From assembly GCF_000003815.2 (NCBI RefSeq), contig NC_049984.1, positions 19,347,735 to 19,411,734 of the forward strand: DNA of 64,000 nt. The letters run 5' to 3'. Under the pieces are notes generated by a model that had not been told where the DNA came from, did no database searches, and was given only the letters and a program-made list of their open reading frames with translations. The DNA is from Branchiostoma floridae. Its lineage: Eukaryota; Chordata; Leptocardii; Amphioxiformes; Branchiostomatidae. Positions 9,276 through 20,100 of the stretch are shown piece after piece (positions within the stretch are counted from its first letter, which is position 1; each line of letters opens with the position of its first letter). A program made the translations under genes and the position numbers.

Positions 9276-12200
9276 GTAAGGGCACCAGACTGTTTTCATA
9301 TGTACATATAGTATTCCTTTTCCAAGTAGACGACAAGTGCAACAATTTCAACTATCTGATATCTGAAAAGCTGTGAAGAGTTTGAAATTTTTGTGTAATT
9401 TGAAACAGCTACCATGACCTTGAAATTTGGCCAACAAATAGCAACATTTGATGGCAAAGTATGTTATGTTATAAAAATAGAAGTACATATCTACTAACAT
9501 TGATGGTTATTTTTTGGAAAGAAATCTTGCTCAGACATACCTCTAGACTACCTTAATACGCACTAATTTAAGGAATGAAGAAAAATCTTTGTTCTAGCTT
9601 TGCAATAATTGTCAGCTGGTGTACTTGCTATCAGTTGTCAAATCAATTGTATTGTGTCCTTATATGTATCTTCTAGACATAGACACTACATTACATCTGC
9701 AATGTCGTAGAAATGTCATGACTCAGATACCACGTATTAACACGCAGATGTTCGGTAGTTTCAGTTTAATTTAGTGTACTCATCTACGTAACATGTCTTT
9801 TTTTCCAAGTCCAACAAAAGTACTTGACAACCTGGGACGGATGGGTATTTTTCAAGGTTCGTGTCGCAGGAGACATGCGGAATTCTCACGTTCAGAGCAC
9901 CTGTCAACATGCGGGAATGAGCCTTCCGTGTTGGTACACAGGCCATGGGTCATGTACTGATCATTTTTACTGGACCTCTAGCTGTATCAGAGTTGACCAT
10001 GCTGGTGTCGGTTGTTCAACCACAGTACTGCTCTCTTCCAAACTGTGCGGAACCACCGAACCCAAACGCTGCCTTGCCTTGGACGACACATTCGTGTTCT
10101 ATCCTTTCCAGCCTGACGACGGTCACTTAACATACAGCTACGGGGTAGACTATTGGGGAGAGAACAATGCGGTGTCCGGACGTAACATCTACGACCACTA
10201 CGCCCTGTGTGCGGGTAAGAGGGTACTGTATATTGGACATTTCCATGTACATAATGAACATGATTAAATGACTGGTTCTTTAATCCCCAAGCCCACGAAG
10301 ATAGTGAAGCTGTTTTGTACCCATCCCTGGAAGCGGTAGCTTTTTATCTTTACCAGACTGGAACGTGCCAGTTGAGAAAATGTAAAAAGCGCCCGCTTCC
10401 AGTAAGGCATAAACATTGCCAAATATGCCCAGAACAAGCCTGACTGCTACATCTACATCTACAGTTTCTCCAAAGAATACACATAAAAATAAGCATAAAA
10501 CTAAGCACCACTGTTGTTGTTTTTTTCGCAAAAGTGAGTAGCTGCGATACTAGTCGTAAATACCACCACAATCGCCATATTTTCGGATATGCCCACTAAT
10601 GAGTTGGTGCATATTTGGGGCTTTTTAATCAGATAAATTAAAGTTAAGTATGTGTCACCGACTCGTCGGTATTGACTTGTTCAGTATACGTATAAATCAC
10701 TTATTCGGAAAAGTAGAATTCTTATGTATGTAACATGCATTGGCATAATACCGGTAGTAAGACTTATACCGGTAGATTAAAAATACTGGAACTTAAAGAG
10801 ATCTACACATGCAACAATAGTTATTTCTGAGCTGTGCACACTTCAGACATGTAGGTGTCCAATACATCATTTACAAAGCATCGATAAAAATGCATTCGAA
10901 GACAACAAGGCCAAAAGTTTTCAGTATCTTTTTTCGAGGTAGGCAGCTCGTCGTGGGACGAGCACACTGTAACATTCATTGCCAAATTTATAGATCATAA
11001 TTACACATGCTCACGGCACAAGACGAACATGATTCAACAACGTACAATCTTGAATTTCTGCTGGTGACCTACAACGTATGTAAAAGTGTGAAGAACCGTT
11101 GCATAATAGCCCGGATCTACGACTGAATGGGCAAAATTGAACGTACGCAGCCATTTTCCCGCCATTTTTGTATCTACGCTAGCAGTGAAGTGTTACGTCA
11201 TAGCGGTTGTGACGGACAGGAGTTAAATGAAAATTCTTGACAGTATACGTCCGTTTTCTCATGACATTTTGTATGCTCATGCAGGTTTATGTTTTATGCA
11301 TTTACTGACAGAAAAGGAAGGAACATCAGAGGATGTATAAGTGTACATAGCGGCAGTTAATTGTGCCGTGTTTCTTCCTACCGGTATTTTTACCCCCTCC
11401 CAACCACGCGCCCGTTCGCCGTGTAATTCCGCGGCGTGTTACAATTACAATATTACGCTTTTAGCAGGACAAGAGTGGCAGAAAAGTTACACAGAAGAAG
11501 TGGCAAGGGTAACCTATAACAGCAACATGTAACTGGAGAAAATGATGCGTTGACAGTTTGTCAAATCAGTATGGCTAGAGAAATCGTCGTAAACGTACCG
11601 GTATTATGATAATAGATGTTAACGTTACCTATTTGCGTATTGTACGCACTAGTTAAATACATCAACTCAAGAGAATACTAGTAGAAACCCGAAGTATCTT
11701 TAAAGGCTTTACACATAGAGTTAGAATGAACACAACTGAAAGCGATATGCGTCATTGACGCAATTGTACAATGTTTTGTCTTAACTTTTTTCAGCCACAC
11801 AATGCAGGAGCTCCCCGTGTGTCCATGGCCACTGTGTTCAGTACCCAAGCAACTCCGTCTGTTGGTGTGACGATGGTTGGACAGGCGTTTACTGTGATGC
11901 ACGTATGGTGGCTTGCAATTATTACACACATGGCCTTTTGAGTCTTTACATTACGTAAGTTACAACATGAAGATGCTGCGGACAAGACCCACCACATATG
12001 TTGCTTTGTAATATCATGACATACCATGCATAAAAAATGCTGAAAAATTCGTAGTTTGCTACAGAAATAGTTTATAATGATAACCTATATCCTTGACTCT
12101 ATTGTTTTTCTGTAGTGATTGACGGTTGTGCAAGTAGTCCGTGTATGTCAGGGGGGACGTGCCAAGATGAGGAGAACGGCTACAGCTGTACCTGCCCCCC

Positions 12201-15200
12201 CAGGCTGACTGGAGTTAACTGTGAAACAGGTATTATCTATTATTCTGCTGATGCTGAAACAAACAAAAAACTAAGAAAGACAGAAAGGACAAAAGAAAAT
12301 GTAAAGCAAAGAAAAGTAACGTCTTTTTATCTCTGTTGGTTTCTTGCAGTGATTGACAGTTGTGCGAGCAGTCCTTGTATGTCCGGAGGGACGTGCACGG
12401 ATGAAGAGAATGGCTACAACTGTACCTCCCNNNNNNNNNNNNNNNNNNNNNNNNNNNNNNNNNNNNNNNNNNNNNNNNNNNNNNNNNNNNNNNNNNNNNN
12501 NNNNNNNNNNNNNNNNNNNNNNNNNNNNNNNNNNNNNNNNNNNNNNNNNNNNNNNNNNNNNNNNNNNNNNNNNNNNNNNNNNNNNNNNNNNNNNNNNNNN
12601 NNNNNNNNNNNNNNNNNNNNNNNNNNNNNNNNNNNNNNNNNNNNNNNNNNNNNNNNNNNNNNNNNNNNNNNNNNNNNNNNNNNNNNNNNNNNNNNNNNNN
12701 NNNNNNNNNNNNNNNNNNNNNNNNNNNNNNNNNNNNNNNNNNNNNNNNNNNNNNNNNNNNNNNNNNNNNNNNNAAGTGCCCCAAGTACGCTTGAGGGCCA
12801 TGGGGGATGAAACTGCTGTGGTGCGCTAACTCCGTCGAACATCACTGATGTCAAAAAAATTATTGCTGTTTCATACATCTTAGCATCGTTTGAGTTTGGA
12901 TCGGAGATTCTCCTAGTATAGATTGCGATCGGGATTTCTCCTAGGAGAATCTCCGATCCAAACTCAAACGATGCTAAGATGTATGAAACAGCAATAATTT
13001 TTTTGATAAACAATGATTTTATTCGGTATTAATGCAAACCTACTAACTCATTACCAACTACACTCAAGCCTACTTGTGTCACTTCTACAATGTTAACTTC
13101 ACCGAAGACTATCACACTTGAGTCACTTCTGCAACTTTACTCAAGGTACACTATAGTATATAGCATCACTTTCATGGTAAATTTCATGTGAGTATGTTTT
13201 CTGATAAAGTAATTTCTGATAAAGTAATTTCTTTTAAAGTAGTGGCAAAAATCTTATAATATGTGAAAGACACCAACAGGTGATATAGAATCATTTCACA
13301 ACTTTGGAAGAAAAATAACAACTGAAAAGTGATCAAAATGCCAAAATATCAATCACAGTTTCAAGATGTTACAGTTTCACTTTTATTCAGATCAGTACAA
13401 TTTCACTTGTCAGACTTTAGTGTAGTTAACGTTGTAGAAGTGACACAAGTCTGGTATCCTTGAGTGTCATGTAGTTGTAAAAGTGACAATAGTGTAGTAT
13501 CCTTGAGTATAGTTCTGGGAAAGACACAAATGTGGTAATGTTGAATATGCTGTTAGAAAAATGATGCTATATACTATATGATAGTGTGGTTGCCTTAGTA
13601 TAGTTGTAGTGACGCCAGTAGTGATGACACGAAAGAAGAAGGAGACCAGTATGGTATCTTGAGTATAGTTGTAGAAGTGACAATAGTGAGGTAGCATTGA
13701 GTAGAAGTGTGCATTGAGTAAAGTTGCAGAAGTGACTCAAGTGTGGTAGTCTTCGGTGAAGTTAACATTGTAGAAGTACAGAAGTAGGCTTGAGTGTAGT
13801 TGGTAATGAGTTAGTAGGTTTGCATTTGAAACTGAATAAAATCATTGTTTATAAAAAAAATTATTGCTGTTTCATACATCTTAGCATCGTTTGAGTTTGG
13901 ATCGGAGTTTCTCCTAGGAGAGATCCCGATTGCAATCTGTACTAGGAGAATCGCCGATTCTACTAGTACAGATTGCGATCGGGATCTGTTTCTTATATCT
14001 ATCGTAGTTTCTCCTAGGAGAGACTCCGATCGCGATCTCTCCTAGGAGGATCGGCGATTCTCCTGGATCGTGATTTCCACTGTGACATATACATGTAGCA
14101 TTAGGAAACTTTTGGGCGGGACTCAAACCTTGATGAACATAATATTGTTGANNNNNNNNNNNNNNNNNNNNNNNNNNNNNNNNNNNNNNNNNNNNNNNNN
14201 NNNNNNNNNNNNNNNNNNNNNNNNNNNNNNNNNNNNNNNNNNNNNNNNNNNGAGAGGGATCTTGACCCTAGCTCGTTCATAGTATTCACCATTGTGGTGT
14301 TATGTAGTCACTAATCTTTATTTCTACAATGTTTGAAAGCTACTTCTTGGATGTACCAGAACAGCGACGCTTACTTTGACGTGTGTGTACTACTGGACAG
14401 CTCCGTGGGCTTCATGGGAACCTACCAGTCATGCAACCAGCGACATCATTACGTCTGCGAATCTAGTGGGAAGATACTCACTTCTTTTGACTTCATGTTG
14501 TGTACATGATAGATCATTAAAATTAATATACCGTTAGTACTTCTGCGATAAAGTAACAAGCATTTTAGATGTCATTCTTTGTCACTCCCTTACATTAGTA
14601 AGTAACTAGTACTGTCCTACCTGTTGTTTCTTTTTTCACCCTCTACATGCTTCACCTGGCATTTGGACCAAACATATTCCAAATAGCGTCCCGCAAACAT
14701 TTTTGTGCCAAAAGGCATGACTTTGCCTATAGACGATGTATGTTTTATCTTGTCATGTCATTTATTTCTGTCAGACGTTTGGATATGTCAGTCGAATGTA
14801 TGCCAGAATGGAGGAAAATGCTCGTCGTGTTTTGACGATTCCACTGCCTTCTGCACATGCCCTCTAGGATACACCGGAACCTTCTGTGAGACAGGTAAAT
14901 CTGTTATCTTACTGGGATTTTACTTAGATGTGCAGTCAGCTTGACATTTTCTTCAGCGTAGGTTATCATAGTTCATCCACGCTCATGATAAGAATGGGTT
15001 TACTCTGAAATCTACTTACATGCATATTGGCATGGGTTACACTCTTTCAATTCATTCCAGTCAATCATTGTGATCCCGACCCCTGTCCGTTTGGCTGGCC
15101 CTGTGAGAACGAACTTGACGGTGTCCATTGTGCAGGTACAATTTGTTTCGTACTTACCCACTCAAGGCAGTTTCTTTTCTACGTAGGCGATGATAATTGT

Positions 15201-15589
15201 AATATGTAACTGATACAAATATGTTCACCTCATAAAAACGCCAAAGACACATAAACTATAATGTGGGTGGTTTCCAATGCAGTATTCATATGTATTAAAA
15301 CTGCTATTTGCTATAGACCGGAATTATCGATGACCAAATAAATTTGTCCTCTTGGTTTATTGCTAGTTTGCTTCAAATTTTGTAACCTACATATGCATAA
15401 AGAAAATGTACATACACATACACAGGATTTATCCTATCTAAACAGACAATATTATAAGATGCCTTTTATATTACAGTACCGAGTGGAACGAAATCGGCCC
15501 GTTCTGGCTTCTGCACCGAGTCCTCCTGCGGTCCGGGCTGGACCTGTGTTGAAGACGGCCCGGCTGGGTACTTCTGCATCAGTGGCTGA
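8904..15589 (+). CDS. Extracellular mosaic protein: Cys-rich domains, EGF repeats and C-type lectin segment (5'-incomplete)
   Basis: Nine exons were placed: 8904-9275, 9810-10214, 11795-11902, 12116-12229, 12350 into a gap at 12431, 14340-14465, 14775-14894, 15061-15135 and 15477-15589 (TGA). Every visible junction is phase 1 with GT/AG ends, the class typical of shuffled extracellular modules. In order the exons encode two copies of an unnamed Cys-rich domain, an EGF domain, two further EGF domains of the SSPCMSGGTC type (the second cut by the gap), the C-terminal half of a C-type lectin domain, an EGF domain, a half-EGF piece and a terminal Cys-rich piece. The cysteine spacing implies a secreted or cell-surface product. 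No signal peptide or membrane segment is visible because the 5' exons are missing, and more exons probably lie in the two gaps. A binding function is likely from the domains; the ligand is unknown. If the foldback at 12852-13920 lies in an intron it need not disrupt the gene. Splitting into two genes at the gaps cannot be excluded. Confidence 0.75.
9810..10214 (+). CDS. Exon: unnamed Cys-rich domain, copy 2
   Basis: 135 codons, phase 1 at both ends, acceptor after TTTTTCCAAG, donor G|GTAAGA. Residue-by-residue relation to copy 1: FKVRVAGDM versus YKVLVVGNM, TCQHAGMSLPCWYTGHGSC, KLCGTTEPKRC, LDDTFVFYP and YALCAG. The tandem pair indicates exon duplication. Confidence 0.8.
11795..11902 (+). CDS. 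Exon: EGF-like domain
   Basis: 108 bases, phase 1-1. Six cysteines in EGF order: C-RSSP-C-VHGH-C, then VC-W-C-DDGWTGVYC. The acceptor TTTTTTCAG has a strong pyrimidine tract. The preceding exon ends in G, giving GCC at the junction. Confidence 0.8.
12116..12229 (+). CDS. Exon: EGF-like domain
   Basis: 114 bases, phase 1-1, acceptor TTTTTCTGTAG, donor ACAG|GTATTA. It reads ASSPCMSGGTCQDEENGYSC and then CPPRLTGVNCET, a complete EGF module. The aromatic residue and the glycine before the last cysteine are in place. Confidence 0.85.
12350..12430 (+). CDS. Exon: EGF-like domain, cut by gap
   Basis: Acceptor TTTCTTGCAG. It reads VIDSCASSPCMSGGTC then TDEENGYNCTS, nearly the same as the previous exon, so the two are a recent tandem duplication. 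The last third of the domain is in the gap. Confidence 0.8.
12431..12773. other. Assembly gap (343 N)
   Basis: It removes the end of an EGF exon and probably one or more tandem EGF or lectin exons. The similarity of neighbouring EGF exons would favour such an assembly failure. Confidence 0.99.
12852..13920. mobile_element. Nested foldback element
   Basis: 12852-12916 and 12941-13005 are a perfect 65-base inverted repeat with a 24-base spacer. A third copy at about 13852-13917 lies in the orientation of the first. 12941 to about 13170 also pairs with 13690-13920 (for example CTACTAACTCATTACCAACT against its complement near 13800), forming a larger ~1 kb foldback. The arms carry the palindrome CTCCTAGGAG, which recurs to about 14060. 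No coding frame is present. Confidence 0.75.
14152..14251. other. Assembly gap (100 N, nominal size)
   Basis: Exactly 100 N, the conventional size for a gap of unknown length. It lies between the foldback and the lectin exon and may hold the first lectin half-exon. Confidence 0.99.
14340..14465 (+). CDS. Exon: C-terminal half of a C-type lectin domain
   Basis: 126 bases, phase 1-1. It reads ATSWMYQNSDAYFDVCVLL, then GTYQSCNQRHHYVCES. The C...C...YVCE pattern is the closing disulfide half of a C-type lectin fold. No EPN or WND calcium/sugar motif is visible in this half. Donor A|GTGGGA is weak. Its partner exon is not in visible sequence. Confidence 0.7.
14775..14894 (+). CDS. Exon: EGF-like domain
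   Basis: 120 bases, phase 1-1, acceptor TTTCTGTCAG, donor ACAG|GTAAAT. It reads CQSNVCQNGGKCSSC, then FCTCPLGYTGTFCE. An extra cysteine (CSSC) makes it slightly atypical. Confidence 0.85.
15061..15135 (+). CDS. Exon: short Cys-rich (half-EGF) segment
   Basis: 75 bases, phase 1-1, acceptor TTCATTCCAG, donor GCAG|GTACAA. It reads NHCDPDPCPFGWPC then DGVHCA, the first four cysteines of an EGF-like pattern without the C-x-C end. Confidence 0.7.
15477..15589 (+). CDS. Terminal exon of the mosaic gene
   Basis: Enters in phase 1 after TTATATTACAG and ends at TGA 15587-15589. It reads FCTESSCGPGWTC, then GYFCISG-stop, parallel to the previous short exon (C..D-C-x-x-G-W-x-C...G-x-x-C). Confidence 0.7.
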
Positions 15590-15731
15590 GATGTGACCGT
15601 GAGCCACTGCCAGGTCGAAGCAACTTTGTCCCAGTCGACTGACAAGTTGCTCTGCACAAAGATGTTGAATCATCTAATCCAAATCCTTCCAAGCGCATCT
15701 CTCAACGTGTAACACTTTTCTTGCTTTATCA

Positions 15732-15737
15732 ATTAAA
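15732..15737 (+). terminator. Candidate poly(A) signal
   Basis: ATTAAA, 143 bases after the terminal TGA. It is a common AATAAA variant. No closer canonical signal was seen. Confidence 0.3.
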
Positions 15738-16269
15738 CTGCTGAGCAGTCGTGAAAACTATTCTCTCTCTGTTGTCTCTTGGTATACACTGTCTGAACTA
15801 TGTTCATATTGTCAATGTGTTTCAGAGGGGCCTCTAAAGGTTACTGTATTGATTATCAGACAAAGTAGCTACCGGTGATAAAGAGAGGGACCAATCTGTA
15901 AGATTGAGTAAACATCCGTACACCATTGATTAAAGGCTCATGTTTTCTCTACCTTGGTAGAGATTACATTTCATATGTTTCAAAGATAACAGTGCGTTAA
16001 AAAAAGTAAAACAAGGGTCCGTATGACACAGTCCTCCATGAACACCACTAAACATTTATGGTGTTCATGGTATACTTAGGTGTTTGATACCCTCTTTACT
16101 TAGAAGACATGCCAAATATGTCAGACTAGCCATTAAAAGGATCTTGATCTATAGGTTCGAACACAAAGACCAAAACAAAAACAAGTTGTTCAAAGTATGA
16201 AAGTCTCTTTTTAGTAAAGAAGAATATTGTAGCATTTGCTCTTAATTATTAAACTAGGCCCCGATTTGC

Positions 16270-17058
16270 ATGATTTATATCTAATAATGCTCAACTTAAC
16301 TTAACTTCTAAGTACCGCAAGAACAAGAGTTCGGAGCTCTGATAATACAAATGACTTTCATATCTACATAATTTATGCTTGGTTGTCTACACCTTTGACT
16401 AACTTACACATGTCACAATGTTCATAATCCGATCATTTACTACATGTACCCAGAAGAATTGGGACACTTTAACATTGATAATGCAAATTAGAGACTTTGC
16501 ATAATTGGTATCTGCTAATCTTCCACCTGCCACAAAGTACATATGTTACATGTATTTGAGTCCTATAATGGAAAATACTGGAAATATAGATTTTCCTAAT
16601 TAAGTATACAAATTAGGTCCAAATTGCATACTTCATCATGTACATCTCTACCAAACATACTTATGTGTTGAATATCATGGACTGCCATCGTTCCTATGTT
16701 CCGTTATGCTGCTTGGAAGATCCAAAATTGTCCCTGCTGTTCCAGAGCATGCCGCTAGGGGGCCCAAACCTATATACCCGCTTCCTTACGCCACAAGCTA
16801 TCTCCCACCAAAAAATCAAGACCATAGCGCGTCCAGGTGAAAAGATACAAACAATCGAAGTTCTGTTGCAGTACCAAGGTCACACACCAGGGGGCCCAAA
16901 ACCGACTTTGACCTTTGTCTTCCAAACACCTACCCAAGTATCATTACAATCCATCCGGAGGTTCTAAAGTTATGCTGATCACAAATATCCGGACACACAG
17001 AGAGACACACACAGACACACCAAAAACTATACCACCATTTTTCATGGAGGTAATTGTG
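16270..17058 (+). repeat. Dispersed repeat R1, diverged copy
   Basis: It contains ATGCAAATTAGAGACTTTGC, GCCGCTAGGGGGCCCAAACC, a second GGGGGCCCAAAACC site and a (CACAGA) tract, and ends in CCATTTTTCATGGAGGTAAT. That end is shared with 22185-22208 and, reversed, with 58579-58600. It ends about 55 bases before the stop codon of the first GST gene. Confidence 0.65.
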
Positions 17059-17113
17059 AGAACTTTTCAACACACACAAACATTTTCTTTGTCTTCTTGT
17101 CTCCAATGAGACC

Positions 17114-20100
17114 CTAGTCTCGAAACTGCCAAAGTGACGCCTTTGTAGCAAATCTAACCCGTCTGCTTTTCCTCTTCCCTATCCACTTCGCCTTTCCCTT
17201 TGCCTTCAATATACCCTTATGCTTAGGCTTTTCCTCAGCCAAATGCTCTTCCAAAGAAAGGAAGTCCTTTTCTGGGCATGGTTTGTTCCAGTCTACCGGC
17301 CAGACAGTCTGGACAGTCTCCCGGTCACGGACCTGTGGAAAATGAAAGCCCAATAACAAACATTTTGGAACCGACTGTGAAACTAACGAAACACGTCTGT
17401 AATTATTAGTAAGAATTCCCTTTCCTTAAAAAGTTCAACGGAGCTTGATTGTAAATGTGTGAATGTTGCTTCGATAAAAGGCTAATGTTTTCTGATGAAA
17501 CTTTGTGCTTCTGCCAATTATAATCCCATCAGATTATTAAGGAAACGGTTACAGTAAGTGTAAGAGAATCTCACCGCCAGGTAGTACTTGTTCAGGTTTG
17601 GGTAAGCTTTCTTCGGCTGGAAGCCCATCCACACGACATATGCCAGCACGGGGAAGAACGAAACATCCGCCATGGAGAACTCTTTCTCGGCGATAAATGG
17701 ACCCCCTTCCTGTTAAAGATGTAAGATATATTTGTGAGAAAATTTGTGACATTCATTATCCGTAGAACACACTCGAAAATAAGTAACTGAGGCACAAGAC
17801 ACTGCACTGTTATCGCCTATTAAAATCGTACCTGTTTGTTTGAACTTTTATATATTCATGAGAAGCTCAAATCAGCCTGTAGGCCGCTTTTCATTGAGGT
17901 CATGAGGGAGGTATTAAAGGGTCAGATATGTATCAACCCCTCACTTCAACTTGCAGTTGCAAAACATCAAATGATTCCTGGAATGTCCATAAACAGCAAA
18001 AGTATAGACTGATTCTAAAAAGATGACAGCCATAACAGGGTATCCTTGCACTGTCGGACGAATATTGGTCTGTCTTTCACCACAGTGATCCAACAGATAA
18101 TCATAATCTGGATGAAATAACCGTTGAGTGACCGAAAGGAATATCTCTGTCTGTCTTTCATACTGCGATCCGCGCGAAACCGTACGCGTGAACTCACCTC
18201 TTTCAGATATTCCTCCCAAATCATGAGTTCTTCCGCCAGATCTTCCTTGGCATCTTTCTCATCTGGATCCTTCTTTTTATTTTGCTCCTGACAAACAACA
18301 AGAAATATAATAAGTACATGTATATCAAACTAAGCATAAAGTTGACGTGAGTAACGATGAACGGTAGTGGGCAAAAGTCGGACATAAAAAAGGCACATTT
18401 CAGAATCTAAAATTTCACCATGCCAGCTTTAAATTTTTGTGGACTGAAGTCTATGCATGTTTTAGGGACATTTTTATGGGGAATCAGCTCGCAATAGCAA
18501 GTACAACATATTGAACGCTATAGTTTTCAAGCTAGCTAGCTAACAGCATGTGTAAGCGGAAGCATGATTTACTAGTACATAGCCTCCACCAGGCCTTCCT
18601 ACGGGATCGTAGAATTAGGCCAATTGGCCAGAGGAGTAATTCCACACTTATAATATTAGTTCCCCGACCAACCCTTCTGGTAGCATACTCCTCTGGCAAA
18701 TCATTCTAATATAAAAAGCCAGCGTAGTCAGTTTGGTACAGTCTAGGGGTTGGTGACCGTTGAAAATTCAGGTCCAGGTCCGGTTCTGGTCCAGAGGATC
18801 AGGTCCATGTTTGGGCCTGAATCTGATTCTGTATGTAAGAACTTGTGAATGGACGATAATCAAAACGAAGGTCCATTTCGCAACAAAGAAATCTGTATTC
18901 GACTTCCATTGGCGTTTTAAAACCCTACAAGGCTATCGTTGAAGAGATTTATTAGTCACGTATGTTCACAGTTAATAGGAATTTTCATCAATCAGTGATT
19001 GTATTAAAGGTAAGTACACGTACCTCCAAATTTTCGATGGCTATCAGTCCTACTATACAAGGCTAACTGTCACTGTACTGTTGACTGTAAAACTTGGTAG
19101 AAATGACTATAGACTCTACTCTACTTCGCTCTTGTTATTTTCCTCGACCGGTAAGCCTCGAAACGTGTGAATGTCTGATCATATAATCTGTCCATTTTCC
19201 AATAGGTCCTACTTTTGTTTATTTGTTTATTAAAATTCACCAAACAAGTGGAAGGGGCGGGGGAACAGGTGGTGACACCTTTACTGGCCCTCGCCTCGAC
19301 ATAAAAATACAATAAATACAGCAGATTAAGATTAATACTAAACGACATAAACAATCGATCAGACTACCGAGCCCTAAAATCCTGACAGGAGGCGCACTTA
19401 CATGCAGTAGACCAGGCACAGAGGTTATCGGATACAAAGTGGCTTCTGAATCTATCAACAGTAGATTTCACAAGTAGCTGTTTGAAAGACAATAGGTCAG
19501 ACTGGTGCGACGACACAGCTCCCATGCTGCGAACTGTGACATCAAGCTTGTTCCATTCGGTACATCCGGTCCACCGATTTTTTTCAGGTCCGTTTTTTCT
19601 GGACCGCGGTCCAATAAGAAAACCCGGTTTTGTACCAGTACCCAGCCCTAGTAGAGACCATGACTTACATCTTCCGGTCCGTAATCATCATCATCCTCGT
19701 CGTCATAGTCCGCCCAGTAGCTGCAGATGGTCGTGTCTCCCACCCCGATACTCTGTGCACTGAACATGCGCTGTAGCACCAGGGCCTCGCTCGTGATGTC
19801 ATCATCAGGAATCAGTTTGGTGCCTCCGAAGGTTTCCTAGAACAATGCAACATATCAGGTAAAAGTACACGTACAGATTGATCAATCTTTCGATATATAT
19901 GAACCGCATCACTTTCATATCTCTAGCCAATGATCGTCTGGTAAATATTACTCCAGCTAAAAGACTCGACTTCAATAGAATAAGAGATGGCTGCATTTCT
20001 ATGGCAATGCGACTGAAGTTGAACCCTGACCCATTGAATATGCTGAAAATAACCTATGATATGTTTCCACAGACAACACTGGAAAGAAACGTTCGTGAAA

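Noticed and set aside
9075-9299. Minus-strand frame opposite the first Cys-rich exon
   Set aside because: Shadow of the plus-strand exon, which has matching splice sites and a tandem homologue.
12115-13013. Long frames crossing 12431-12773 on several strands
   Set aside because: They cross a gap. Only the EGF exon portion on the plus strand has splice sites and domain pattern.
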